NCBI GenBank assembly: GCA_902579395.1
Contig: CACHGK010000001.1
Span: 1 to 64,000, forward strand
DNA from: an uncultured Alphaproteobacteria bacterium
Lineage (GTDB): Bacteria > Pseudomonadota > Alphaproteobacteria > Methylaequorales > Methylaequoraceae
Length of the DNA: 64,000 nt
Reading direction: 5' to 3'
Both the position numbers and the translations under genes were made by a program. This document shows, in pieces, positions 41,130 to 51,693 of the stretch (position 1 is its first letter; each line of letters opens with the position of its first letter). The notes under the pieces are model-generated. The model saw only the letters and a program-made list of their open reading frames with translations, ran no database searches and was not told the origin of the DNA.

Positions 41130-42560
41130 ATGAATTTTCCATTTATTAAATTATCTCCAGAAGTAAAAATAAGATTTCTTTCTGAATTTTTTTTGAAATT
41201 TGGGAACTTTTTATTCATTCCTTTAATTACTTTTACAATTGGAATTAATAAATATAGTGAGTACATAATTATTTCAAGTATTATTAATGGATTAATACCT
41301 ATTCTTATATTAGGTTTCAATTTTTCAATAATTAAAAAGCTAAGTACTACCAGTGATTTAAAAATTCAAAGTTTAAGAGTCTTTAATGCTTTTATTTTAA
41401 TTACTATTTTTTCTCTATTTTTATTTTTACTTTTGTTGTTATATTTAAATCTTTTTTTTAAAAACCTTATTATCTTAAATAGTTTTATATTTGCGATTGC
41501 TTATTTATCTGCAATTCAAATGATATTTTTTGAATTTTTAAGGTGTAATGGGAAGTCAAATATTTATTCTTTTTTTCAAATATTTGATATTTTTTTTCTT
41601 ATTTTTCTTGTTTTTTTTATTCAGTTTTTCTTTCAACTTAGTTTAGACACAATACTTTTCAATATTATTTTTGTAAAATTTTTTTCAATTTTATTAATTT
41701 TTTTATTTCTTTTAAAGAAAAAGATAATTTCTATGAAGTATTTTTTTTTTGATCAAGATCTACTCAAAATTTATATTATTCCAGGTATTATATACATCTT
41801 TTTAGGGCTTTCTGAATGGTTAATTAATTATGGGGATAAACTTATTCTTAGTAAATACCTATCAGCTGTATATTTGAGTGTTTACTTTACAGCAAGTATG
41901 TTTTCTTCTGTAATAAACTCATTAGGATCAGTTTTTTGGTGGGACTTATTTCCTAAACTCTCAAAGCTTAATTATCAAAATAAAGAAAAGGAAATGTTCA
42001 CTCTAATTAAATCTAAAAATAATAAATTTATAGAGTATAGTATTTATGTAAGTTTCTTAGTTATTCTAGTTTCTCCAATAATTCAAAAAATCATTTTAAA
42101 TTCAGATTTTATTATATCTCATCATATTTACGTTGTTTTTGTCATAAGTTTTTTTAGTCATCAAATATCAACAGGTTGGGAATTTTTTTGTTATATAAAA
42201 GAAAAAGGTAAGTTTATTTTAATTAATTCAATAACGTGGGGAATAATTAGCTTTATGTTGTATTATTTATTAATACCAATTTATGGAATCAATGGTGCTT
42301 TGTTTTCTTTGTTATTTGTAAAAGTTGGATATAGTATGTCTTTAAAAATTTATTCAGAAAAAATTGGATTTACAGATAATCTTCTTTTTAAAAATGATAT
42401 CAAGTTTATTTTTTTGTATGTAGTAATAATTTTTTTATTCTTAATTATCGATAATGCAAGGATTCTAAACTTAGGTGATATTTTAAATAATTTAGTTTAT
42501 CTATCTGTTCTTATTTTCTTTTTCATACTCTCATCAAAATTAATTAAAAGATTCTCTTAA
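41130..42560 (+). CDS. polysaccharide flippase (Wzx-like)
   Basis: 476-aa multi-TM protein in polysaccharide locus; N-terminal KFGNFLFIPLITFTIG. Confidence 0.8.
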   Translation: MNFPFIKLSPEVKIRFLSEFFLKFGNFLFIPLITFTIGINKYSEYIIISSIINGLIPILILGFNFSIIKKLSTTSDLKIQSLRVFNAFILITIFSLFLFLLLLLYLNLFFKNLIILNSFIFAIAYLSAIQMIFFEFLRCNGKSNIYSFFQIFDIFFLIFLVFFIQFFFQLSLDTILFNIIFVKFFSILLIFLFLLKKKIISMKYFFFDQDLLKIYIIPGIIYIFLGLSEWLINYGDKLILSKYLSAVYLSVYFTASMFSSVINSLGSVFWWDLFPKLSKLNYQNKEKEMFTLIKSKNNKFIEYSIYVSFLVILVSPIIQKIILNSDFIISHHIYVVFVISFFSHQISTGWEFFCYIKEKGKFILINSITWGIISFMLYYLLIPIYGINGALFSLLFVKVGYSMSLKIYSEKIGFTDNLLFKNDIKFIFLYVVIIFLFLIIDNARILNLGDILNNLVYLSVLIFFFILSSKLIKRFS

Positions 42561-43626
42561 ACAATCTATCTATTTTTGAGGAGGAATTACCCATCCCTTG
42601 AATTTTTCTCCATTCTTTTGTTTTATTAAAATCTATTTTATTAGTCTTAAAATAGTTAAAACTTTTTTCTAAATCCTCACCATTCCCTTTTATTATTTTA
42701 CCAATTTCAAGAGTAACTATCTCTTTTCTTTCAGTCTTGTCTCTTGCTATTAAAAGTGGCTTGCCAATGTAAGCTGCCTCTTCTTGCACTCCACCAGAAT
42801 CTGTAATAACAAATTCTGATGCACTTAATTGTTTTAAGAATTCTTGATACTTAAGTGGTTTACAAAAAATTATTTTAGATTTCGTAAATAAATTTTTTGA
42901 AGAGTTCACATGTTGTACAATATTTGGATTTGTATGAATTGGCCAAAGAACATTATAATCATTATTTTTTCTTAAGAAATTACTTAGATTAATTAAAAAT
43001 AATTTAAGATCTCCGTCAAGACTTTCACGTCTATGCATTGTAATTAGTATTTTCTTACTCTGAGTTGATTTTTCGACTTTTTTCAAATTTAAATTTTGTA
43101 ACATATGGTCAATACCTGGATTTCCAACAACATATATATTTTTTTTAATTCCTTCATCTATTAAATTTTGTTTAGAAAGTTTTGTTTGTGCCAAATGAAT
43201 TTTTGCTGTTTTACTGATGCATTGCCTTATATATTCCTCTGGAAAAGGATTGTTTAGGTCATATGTTCTTAATCCAGCTTCTAAATGAATTATAGGAATT
43301 TTTTTTTGAAAACCAAAAATAGAAGTAGCAAAAGCAGTATTTGTATCTCCTTGAATAAATAGGTAATCAATTTTAATATTTTTATAAATTTTTTCTAATT
43401 TACCTAGAAGTTTTGAAATAAAAGATGCATCACTTTTAAAATTATTTAATTTTAAATTATATAAAAACAAATTTTCATAAATATACTTTTTTAATATTTT
43501 CACCTGTTGATTAGATGAAATGACGTGAATTTTTAAAAATGGATTTTTTTTTAAAACATTCAATACTTCAACAATTTTTAAAAATTCAGGCCTTGTACCA
43601 AAAACAAAACAAATATTAATCATCAA
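42544..43626 (-). CDS. wecB: UDP-N-acetylglucosamine 2-epimerase (non-hydrolysing)
   Basis: FGTRPEFLKIVEVL, FIQGDTNTAFA, HLEAGLRT, VITDSGGVQEEAAYIGKPLLIARDKTERKE. Confidence 0.92.
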   Translation of the reverse strand: MMINICFVFGTRPEFLKIVEVLNVLKKNPFLKIHVISSNQQVKILKKYIYENLFLYNLKLNNFKSDASFISKLLGKLEKIYKNIKIDYLFIQGDTNTAFATSIFGFQKKIPIIHLEAGLRTYDLNNPFPEEYIRQCISKTAKIHLAQTKLSKQNLIDEGIKKNIYVVGNPGIDHMLQNLNLKKVEKSTQSKKILITMHRRESLDGDLKLFLINLSNFLRKNNDYNVLWPIHTNPNIVQHVNSSKNLFTKSKIIFCKPLKYQEFLKQLSASEFVITDSGGVQEEAAYIGKPLLIARDKTERKEIVTLEIGKIIKGNGEDLEKSFNYFKTNKIDFNKTKEWRKIQGMGNSSSKIDRLFKRIF

Positions 43627-44791
43627 ATTTATTACTTTCTCGTAAAAGTTTATTTATACACCTAAGATTGCTTCTCTTTTGTGATTCAATATCATAATAT
43701 TCATTTTTGAAATTTGTTATTATCTTTTTATATGAATCAATACTACCGTCTGTCCATAAAATTTTTAAATTTTTAAATTCTTGTAAAGTTTTAGATGGCT
43801 TTGAGTTTAATATAATTGGTAAACCAGTTAATAATGCTTCAATTATTGTTTTTGGAAATTCATAGAACTCATGTTTGGCAGTAAAAGCGTCATACTGAAC
43901 TAACTCCTCCCTTAAAATTGTATTAGAAACAAAGCCCCTAAGAATAATTTTTTTTTGAAGTTTCAAGGTATTTATTATTGTAATTATTTTCACCATTTCA
44001 GGACCGTCACCAAAAACGGTCAGAGATACATTATCAATATCTTTAATTGCATGAATTATATTGGTAATGGATTTTCCCTTTATTAATCTTCCTACAAAAA
44101 CTAGTTTGGTAATTTTATTTTTATGAGCTTTATTTATTTTTCTTATATCTACTGGATTGAAATTATTTAATGAAATTTTTAATTTATGTTTATTATTGGG
44201 AGCTATATTTTCTGAAATTTTTGAATAAACAGCAAGAATTTTATTTGTTCTTCTGTGACATTCATTTTTGAATCTTAAATCTAATAGAAAAAAGATTTTT
44301 TCTTTAATACTTAAATATTTAAAAAATATTTTTAGAGAAATATATCTATGAATTGAGATTGTTGATTTACAAGAATAAAAACCTGCTATTATGGTTGATA
44401 TATATCCAATAAAACCATCACCTATACATCTCACTAATTGTGGCTTTTTTAGATTTAAAATTTTTAATTCTCTTTTAATTATTACTTTTAAAAGAAACTT
44501 TGGAAGAAGATAACGAATATAATTATTCGTTAAAAAAAAGTTTTTAATATTTATAAATTTAAATTTACTCTTTTCACATAATATTTTTAGAGCTTTATAT
44601 GAGGGTTGGTCATTTGATTTAAAAGATAAAATAATTATTAGTTTGTAATTCTTTTTTGGATTAAAATAACCTTTATGAATCTCTCCTTTTAATTGCCATT
44701 CTTTTATACTTTGATTAATGATAATTAATTTGATCATATTAAAATTTAATGTGTTAATTTTTACACTCTTAAAATCTATTATATTATCCAT
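43616..44791 (-). CDS. glycosyltransferase family 4-like protein
   Basis: KLVFVGRLIKGKSITNIIHAI, FGDGPE, YEFPKTIIEALLTGLPIILN. Confidence 0.88.
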   Translation of the reverse strand: MDNIIDFKSVKINTLNFNMIKLIIINQSIKEWQLKGEIHKGYFNPKKNYKLIIILSFKSNDQPSYKALKILCEKSKFKFINIKNFFLTNNYIRYLLPKFLLKVIIKRELKILNLKKPQLVRCIGDGFIGYISTIIAGFYSCKSTISIHRYISLKIFFKYLSIKEKIFFLLDLRFKNECHRRTNKILAVYSKISENIAPNNKHKLKISLNNFNPVDIRKINKAHKNKITKLVFVGRLIKGKSITNIIHAIKDIDNVSLTVFGDGPEMVKIITIINTLKLQKKIILRGFVSNTILREELVQYDAFTAKHEFYEFPKTIIEALLTGLPIILNSKPSKTLQEFKNLKILWTDGSIDSYKKIITNFKNEYYDIESQKRSNLRCINKLLRESNKFDD

Positions 44792-44845
44792 TATCTTTCA
44801 GTATATTGATAATATTTTAAAATTATTTATAAATTAGATGAGTTT

Positions 44846-46495
44846 ATGAAAAATATAAAATCTTATTATTCAGCAATTTTTCCAATCTTATGTTTTTGCG
44901 TTTTCTTGATTATCTATACAAAGCCTACTGAATATCCTTTTGACAACGTTAGGATCATAGCTGATCCAACTAATAATGAAAGTTTAAGTATTCAATTAAA
45001 AATCAAAAATTTAAAATCAATTTCTGATGGAAATTATAACCTTGTTTTTTTGAAAAAAGGAACAAAACAAATTGATAATCAAAAAAATGAAGATCTATGG
45101 TACTTGTACAAAGACAATAAAAGCACACTATACTTCCCGTTTCATACTGGAAAAAATCATTTAATTACTAAAGAATTTGAAGTTAAAATTAAAGGAAATG
45201 CTAATCATTATGATTCTTTTGTCTTAGAACCATACAGTGAAATTGAAGAAAATTTAAGTCAAAAGAATAAGGGTAAAATTCAGCTATCAAATAATTCAAA
45301 AGTTTTTTTGATTTTCTTTTTAACACTTTTATTGCTAGCTATTGACAAGCCAAAAAAGATAATAAAGCTAATGCCAATTCTGGCTTTTGTTTTTTTGTGT
45401 TTTATAACAGCCTCTTATTCAGATGAAAAACTACTTTCATTAAAAAGAACTATTATGGTTTTTTTTCCATTTATTGTTATAATGAATCATTATACTTGTT
45501 GCGAAAATATTGATAAAGTACTAATTAAATTTGGTTATTTTTTTCTAATATTTTCAACTTTACTATGTTTTTTTAGTTTGTTTTTATATTTATTAGATGA
45601 TTCAATTTCAATTTATACGAGAAGTTTTAATGGGATAAGTTTTTTTAAAAACGATATCTTTCCAATTGGACAATTCTATTCCTCGAGACCAATAACTGAA
45701 AATCTTACTCTTATGAGACCTTCCAGTTTATTTTCTAATACAATAGGATTTTCTCATATAATATTAATTTCATATTTTTTTTCTCTGCACAAATTAATTT
45801 TGAACAAAAAGCTAATTTATCTCTTTTTGACAATATTTTTTATTTTTTTTATTTTTTGGACTAATAGTAGAGTTAGTATTTTAAGCCTTATAATTTTTAC
45901 ACCATTCTTACTACTGAGGGATTATATAAATATAAAATTTATAGGTTTTATACTGTTAGTTATTACCTTAATTTATCTTCCATTACTTCTTTTTATTTAT
46001 GATGTTTTCGATTTAAGTTTTTTACCTAGAATGAAATTGTATAAATCTATTCTTATTTTCTGGAATGATTTTTGGTTATTTGGGTCAGGAGGTTTTGGTG
46101 TGGTAAGAGAGACCTTCCTAGAGAATAATATGGATTCACTAATTAATTACAATATTGATAATATTCAGAGTCTAAAACCAACAATTCAAAATAGTGACAT
46201 AGTTTTTCATCCATCAGTTAAAACCGAAATAGAAGAATTTAAAAATCTTTCAATTCCTTCAGTTCCTTTAACGATTTTAATAGAACTAGGATCAGTTGGT
46301 TTGCTTCTTTTTTTAATTATTTTTTTTAAACCTTTTGTTCAAACAGATCGTAATAATACCTCATTTATTTTTGTTATAATTTTAACAAGTATTTTTTTTA
46401 CTCAATTATTCGATATAAGCTTATTCCGCTTTCATCCACTTTCTTTTTTTATAGCTTTCATATTAGGATCTTTAAATAATGAAAGGTTGAAATAA
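44846..46495 (+). CDS. O-antigen ligase/polymerase-like membrane protein
   Basis: Many TMs; RPSSLFSNTIGFSHI, FWTNSRVSILSL, FGSGGFGVV. Confidence 0.78.
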   Translation: MKNIKSYYSAIFPILCFCVFLIIYTKPTEYPFDNVRIIADPTNNESLSIQLKIKNLKSISDGNYNLVFLKKGTKQIDNQKNEDLWYLYKDNKSTLYFPFHTGKNHLITKEFEVKIKGNANHYDSFVLEPYSEIEENLSQKNKGKIQLSNNSKVFLIFFLTLLLLAIDKPKKIIKLMPILAFVFLCFITASYSDEKLLSLKRTIMVFFPFIVIMNHYTCCENIDKVLIKFGYFFLIFSTLLCFFSLFLYLLDDSISIYTRSFNGISFFKNDIFPIGQFYSSRPITENLTLMRPSSLFSNTIGFSHIILISYFFSLHKLILNKKLIYLFLTIFFIFFIFWTNSRVSILSLIIFTPFLLLRDYINIKFIGFILLVITLIYLPLLLFIYDVFDLSFLPRMKLYKSILIFWNDFWLFGSGGFGVVRETFLENNMDSLINYNIDNIQSLKPTIQNSDIVFHPSVKTEIEEFKNLSIPSVPLTILIELGSVGLLLFLIIFFKPFVQTDRNNTSFIFVIILTSIFFTQLFDISLFRFHPLSFFIAFILGSLNNERLK

Positions 46496-46508
46496 GTAGG
46501 TTATTATT

Positions 46509-48272
46509 TTATTTCTTTGTAATTACTTCATTATCGGCAACCAATAAGTCAATTACATCATGATTTAAAGCCTTAATTGCATCATTAATAGACATTACTA
46601 TCGGATCGTCATGAACATTGAAACTTGTATTTATAATACATGGTATTCCGCTTTTTTTAAAAAAATTTGTTAAAATTTCATAACATAATTGATTTTCTAT
46701 TTTATCAATTATTTGAACTCTAAAGGTATTGTCTAAATGTAGAATATTTCTAAGTTTTTCGTGATATTTTTGTTTGACATTATATGTAATAGTCATAAAT
46801 CTTGAGGAGTAATCCTCTGAGGAATAATTTTCTAATATTTTTTTAGCATCTACATCTCTGATCATTGGAGCAAATGGCATAAAATCCGAACGTTTTAGCC
46901 TACGATTTAATATTTTTGTTATATTTTTTTTTGTTGGATTTGCTAATATTGATCTATTCCCGAGTGCTCTAGGACCGAACTCCATTCTATCATTAATTAT
47001 ACCAACAATTTTATTTTTGATTAAGTTTTGAGCTACAAAATTGGATAATTTACTTTTTTCTAATTTTTGTCTTTTATAATTATTTTTTGATATGTTAAAT
47101 ATTTCTGGTTTTAAACCAAAAAACGTATTCTTAGCAATTGAACCAAAAAATTTTTTTTTTTCTTGATTAGAAAGGTAATGATATATTGCACCTAAAACTA
47201 GTCCACCATCACTCATATTAGGAACTACATAAACATTATCAATATCCCTACGTTCTTTGATTTTTTGATTAATGAGTACATTTGAGAAAAATCCTCCAGA
47301 TAAAAGTATTTTTTCATTATTAAAATTATATTTTTCTGAAAGATAGTCAAAAAATTTATGTGATATTTTTTCACACCATTTTTGTAGGGAACAACAAATA
47401 TCTTCTTTTTTAAAATTTTTTTTTATATTGTTTTTCATATCCTCTACTTGTACGTTATCGTAACTTAAACCAAAAATTATAAGATTAAAAAAATTTTTAA
47501 TCTTTTGTAAAAGTGGTCTATCTTGTGAACCTAATTTTGATATAAATCTTCCTTTTTCGAAAATTAATAAGTTATCAAAATACTTAAAATATTTAGGCTT
47601 ACCTGACGCAGAAAGGCCCATGATCTTGCCTTCATCTCTTAATCTTCTAAATCCGAGAAATTTTGCAGTATTTGCATATACATCAGCCGGTGTATCATGA
47701 ACACAAATTTTTTTGTTTTGATAAAAAGTCATACTATTTTCTAGAAGTTTCAAATTTTGATTTCTGTAAGAATAAAAACTCCAATTTATATTATCTCCCC
47801 CACCATCTAAAGAGAGGAGATAAGATCTTCTAAAAGGATACATAGCGAGTGATGAAGCAATGTGACATAAATGATGATCAAGATATAAAATCTTGCCGTT
47901 GTAGTTTTTTTTACTCAAAAACTCTTTTAAATAAAAATCAAAAGTCTTATTTCTTTTTAGAAAATTTAAAACAAATTTCAATCTTACAGATAGACCAATC
48001 TCATTACAGAAATCATGATTAATAAAGTTAAAAAAAAAGAAATTTTTATAATCTCTAGAATTTTTGATTGACTTACTTGTAATTAATATTTTGTCAATTT
48101 CACTCCAATTAATTTTTTTTTCTTTCAGTAATTTTTCTGCTGCATTTAAAGGAAAACCAAAATAATTTTTTATTCTTGTAACTCTTTCTTCTGAAATAGC
48201 AACAAAACTCTTATCATCAATGAGCAATGCAGTTGCATCGTGTCCAATATGTAACGCTAGAATATTTTCCAT
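46509..48272 (-). CDS. carbamoyltransferase 1 (CmcH/NodU family)
   Basis: LHIGHDATALLIDD, EERVTRIKNYFGFP, MEFGPRALGNRSILANP, NTSFNVHDDPIV. Confidence 0.93.
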   Translation of the reverse strand: MENILALHIGHDATALLIDDKSFVAISEERVTRIKNYFGFPLNAAEKLLKEKKINWSEIDKILITSKSIKNSRDYKNFFFFNFINHDFCNEIGLSVRLKFVLNFLKRNKTFDFYLKEFLSKKNYNGKILYLDHHLCHIASSLAMYPFRRSYLLSLDGGGDNINWSFYSYRNQNLKLLENSMTFYQNKKICVHDTPADVYANTAKFLGFRRLRDEGKIMGLSASGKPKYFKYFDNLLIFEKGRFISKLGSQDRPLLQKIKNFFNLIIFGLSYDNVQVEDMKNNIKKNFKKEDICCSLQKWCEKISHKFFDYLSEKYNFNNEKILLSGGFFSNVLINQKIKERRDIDNVYVVPNMSDGGLVLGAIYHYLSNQEKKKFFGSIAKNTFFGLKPEIFNISKNNYKRQKLEKSKLSNFVAQNLIKNKIVGIINDRMEFGPRALGNRSILANPTKKNITKILNRRLKRSDFMPFAPMIRDVDAKKILENYSSEDYSSRFMTITYNVKQKYHEKLRNILHLDNTFRVQIIDKIENQLCYEILTNFFKKSGIPCIINTSFNVHDDPIVMSINDAIKALNHDVIDLLVADNEVITKK

Positions 48273-48344
48273 TTTTATTATTTAATTGTAGTTAATCAGA
48301 TTAAATAAATTTTTTAAATTAAATTATCTAAGATTTCTAAAATT

Positions 48345-48485
48345 TTAAAAGAATGTATAGATAAATGGAGCAACAGCGCTACCCTGAGACAAAACAACTA
48401 AACCTCCAAATAAAAAAAGGAAAATTAACATTGGAATTAACCAATATTTTTTTCTTTCCTTCAAAAATTTAAAAAATTCTAACAT
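48345..48485 (-). CDS. DUF5989-like small membrane protein
   Basis: MLEFFKFLKERKKYWLIPMLIFLFLFGGLVVLSQGSAVAPFIYTFF; start revised. Confidence 0.85.
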   Translation of the reverse strand: MLEFFKFLKERKKYWLIPMLIFLFLFGGLVVLSQGSAVAPFIYTFF

Positions 48486-48612
48486 TGTATATAAGTTTAT
48501 TTTTAAGTTAAATCCGAAAAAAATCAACAAACATTCGATATTATTTTAAAAATAAGTAAACTGTATTAAATTTTGAGAAAACTAAAATTTAACTTTAATA
48601 AATAAAAAACTG

Positions 48613-49014
48613 ATGTATGAAATAAAAAAAAATATAAAAATTTCAATTAGTACCGAAAAAAATTTCGGTTATACATTTAGCGTAATTTTTCTTTTGATAT
48701 CAATATTAATGTATTTTAAAGAAATTCAAGGGTTTCTCATTTTATTTTTTTTATCTTTTGTTTTATTTTTAATCACAGTTATTTACTCTAGATTATTAAG
48801 ATTACCTAATCAGTATTGGAATAAATTTGGAATGATCCTAGGAAATGTAGTTTCATTTTTTGTTTTATTTGTAATTTTTTTCTCGATAGGGACACTCACT
48901 AGTATTTTTTTAAAATTGTTTAAAAAAGATTCATTAAATTTAAACTTTGATAAAAAAATAAAGTCTTATTGGGAAACTAGAAAAAAACAAACATCGATGA
49001 GAGATCAATTCTAG
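48613..49014 (+). CDS. SxtJ-like membrane protein
   Basis: FGYTFSVIFLLIS...NQYWNKFGMILGNVVSFFVLFVIFF; next to carbamoyltransferases. Confidence 0.8.
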   Translation: MYEIKKNIKISISTEKNFGYTFSVIFLLISILMYFKEIQGFLILFFLSFVLFLITVIYSRLLRLPNQYWNKFGMILGNVVSFFVLFVIFFSIGTLTSIFLKLFKKDSLNLNFDKKIKSYWETRKKQTSMRDQF

Positions 49015-49018
49015 AAAA

Positions 49019-50845
49019 ATGAAAATTCTTGGAATTTCAGCTCTTTACCATGATAGTGCTGTTGCATTTATATCAAATGGTGAAATACTTGAAGCTGTAC
49101 AGGAAGAGAGATTTTCAAGAATTAAACATGATGCAAGTTTTCCAGAAAAGTCTATAAAATATATTTTAAAAAAATATAAACTAAAATTAAAAAATATAGA
49201 TGCATTTGTTTATTACGATAAACCCTTTTTAAAGTTTGAAAGACTAATTGAAACTTATTTAACTTGTGCCCCAAAAGGTTTTAAAACTTTTAAAATGTCT
49301 ATGCCTATATGGCTAAATGAAAAATTATTTTTAAAATCCCACATACATAAGTTTTTTAAAAAATTAGACAAAAATTTTAATATTAATAAACTTTTCTTTT
49401 CAGAACATCACTTAAGTCATGCAGCAAGTGCATTTTATCCCTCACCATTTAATGAAGCGATGATTCTTACCTTAGACGGAGTTGGAGAGTGGGCAACATC
49501 TTCAGTATCTATTGGTTCAAATAATAAAATTGAGGTGAAAAAAGAAATTAATTTTCCACATTCACTTGGACTTCTTTACACTGCTTTTACTTATTACTGT
49601 GGGTTTAAAGTTAATAGTGGTGAGTACAAATTAATGGGTTTAGCACCATATGGAAAAAAAAAATATGTTAATACTATTCTTAAAAACCTCATAGATTTAA
49701 AAAATGACGGTTCGTTTAGATTAAATTTAAAATATTTCGACTTTCTCACAGGATTGAAAATGACAAATAATAAATTTAATAAATTATTTGGGCAAGAAGC
49801 AAGAAAACCAGAATCAGAAAAAATCCAACAATTTCATATGGATATAGCTGCTTCCATTCAAAGTGTTTTAGAGACTATTCTAATTAAAATTACAAAATCA
49901 ATTTACAAAGAATATAAAATTAAAAATTTGTGTCTTGCAGGTGGAGTAGCACTAAATTGTGTTGCAAATGGAAAAATTATTAAAGAGAGTGGTTTTAAAA
50001 ATATATGGATTCAACCTGCCTCTGGAGATGCTGGTGGTGCAGTTGGAGCTGCTTTAGCTTATTGGTATTACCATTTAAAAAGAAAAAGAATACCTACGAA
50101 AACAGATAGTATGCGAGGATCCTATCTTGGAAGTGAATATACAAACTCACAAATAGAAGAAATTTTAAATAAAAAAAAATTAATATTTAAACATTATTCA
50201 AAAAATCAATTAATTAAAAAAATTGCTAACCTTTTATCTAAAAAGAAAACAATTGGTATGTTTCAAGGAAGAATGGAGTTTGGGCCCAGAGCACTAGGAA
50301 ATAGATCCATCATAGCTGATCCAAGAGACGAAATGATGCAAAAGAATTTAAATTTAAAAATAAAATTTAGAGAGAGCTTTAGACCTTTTGCTCCAGCAAT
50401 TTTGAGAAAAGATTTAAATTCCTGGTTTAAATTAAATAATGACAGTCCTTACATGCTTTTGGTTGATAAGGTTAAAGAGAGTAGAAGATTAAAAGCTAAA
50501 AAAACAAATTCATTTGGATTAGATTTATTATATCAAAAAAGGTCGATAATTCCAGCTGTTACTCACGTCGATCTTTCTGCAAGGATACAAACTGTACATA
50601 GTGAAACCAATAAATTTTTCCATGAACTTTTAGTAGCTTTTAAAAAAAAAACAAAGTGTCCTATTCTTGTAAATACTTCATTCAATATAAGGGGAGAACC
50701 GATAGTTGAATCTCCTCAGGATGCAATAAAATGCTTTTTAGGAACTAATCTTGATGTATTATGTATTGGTAATTTTATACTTTTAAAAGAAGATCAAAAT
50801 TCTACCAAACTTATTTCATATAAAGAAGAATTTGCTTTAGATTAA
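49019..50845 (+). CDS. carbamoyltransferase 2 (CmcH/NodU family)
   Basis: MKILGISALYHDSAVAFI, EERFSRIKHD, GRMEFGPRALGNRSIIADPR, NTSFNIRGEPIVESP. Confidence 0.95.
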   Translation: MKILGISALYHDSAVAFISNGEILEAVQEERFSRIKHDASFPEKSIKYILKKYKLKLKNIDAFVYYDKPFLKFERLIETYLTCAPKGFKTFKMSMPIWLNEKLFLKSHIHKFFKKLDKNFNINKLFFSEHHLSHAASAFYPSPFNEAMILTLDGVGEWATSSVSIGSNNKIEVKKEINFPHSLGLLYTAFTYYCGFKVNSGEYKLMGLAPYGKKKYVNTILKNLIDLKNDGSFRLNLKYFDFLTGLKMTNNKFNKLFGQEARKPESEKIQQFHMDIAASIQSVLETILIKITKSIYKEYKIKNLCLAGGVALNCVANGKIIKESGFKNIWIQPASGDAGGAVGAALAYWYYHLKRKRIPTKTDSMRGSYLGSEYTNSQIEEILNKKKLIFKHYSKNQLIKKIANLLSKKKTIGMFQGRMEFGPRALGNRSIIADPRDEMMQKNLNLKIKFRESFRPFAPAILRKDLNSWFKLNNDSPYMLLVDKVKESRRLKAKKTNSFGLDLLYQKRSIIPAVTHVDLSARIQTVHSETNKFFHELLVAFKKKTKCPILVNTSFNIRGEPIVESPQDAIKCFLGTNLDVLCIGNFILLKEDQNSTKLISYKEEFALD

Positions 50846-50887
50846 ACAATCCAGTTTATATATTTTACTTTTAAGAGTGTATTAATT

Positions 50888-51691
50888 TTAAATTCGTTTG
50901 AAATGTTTTAATAATTGTTCAATTGGTTGGTTGAAAGCAATAAAAGAAGAATTTGTATAATTTTTTTTGCCGTATTCTAATGATTTTAAATTATAATCAA
51001 GTACAACACCTCCGGCAGTTTTAAGAATAGCGTGTCCTGCTGCAGTATCCCATTCCATAGTATGTCCATACCGTGGATATATGTCAGCTTTTCCTTCAGC
51101 TATTAAACAAAATTTTAATGATGATCCCTTCCTTACAATATGTTTATTTTTTTCTAGCTTTATAAATTCTTCCGTTTCTCTATCAAGATGTGATCTGCTG
51201 AGTATGAAAGTTATTTTTTCATTTGTTTTAACAGTAATTTTTTTTTTAATTTCATCTGAAAATTTGTACGAACTCAATCCATCTGAAAAATATTGGATAT
51301 TGTTCACGGGACAGTTAATAACACCACAAATTGGATGATTTTTTTGAATTAGAGATATATTTACTGTAAATTCTCCATTTTTATTTATAAATTCTTTTGT
51401 TCCATCTAAAGGATCTACTAAAATAAAGTCTGAAAGATTATTAAGATCAGGAACTATTGATTCTTCTGAAACAATAGGTATATTTTTGAATTCTTTTTTT
51501 AAAATTTTTAATATAATATTATTAGATTCTATATCTGCGACTGTCAGAGGCGTTTTATCATCTTTAAAAGAATTTGAAAAATCTGTTTTATAGATTTCTA
51601 TAATTTTTTTCGAAGCTTCATTTGAAGCAAATCTAAATATTTCTGTTATATAAGATAAATCTTTGCTTGAAATTAGTTTTTTATAATTCAT
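50888..51691 (-). CDS. cysQ: 3'(2'),5'-bisphosphate nucleotidase
   Basis: DDKTPLTVADIESN, LVDPLDGTKEFINKNGEFTVNI, MEWDTAAGHAIL. Confidence 0.93.
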   Translation of the reverse strand: MNYKKLISSKDLSYITEIFRFASNEASKKIIEIYKTDFSNSFKDDKTPLTVADIESNNIILKILKKEFKNIPIVSEESIVPDLNNLSDFILVDPLDGTKEFINKNGEFTVNISLIQKNHPICGVINCPVNNIQYFSDGLSSYKFSDEIKKKITVKTNEKITFILSRSHLDRETEEFIKLEKNKHIVRKGSSLKFCLIAEGKADIYPRYGHTMEWDTAAGHAILKTAGGVVLDYNLKSLEYGKKNYTNSSFIAFNQPIEQLLKHFKRI

Positions 51692-51693
51692 TT

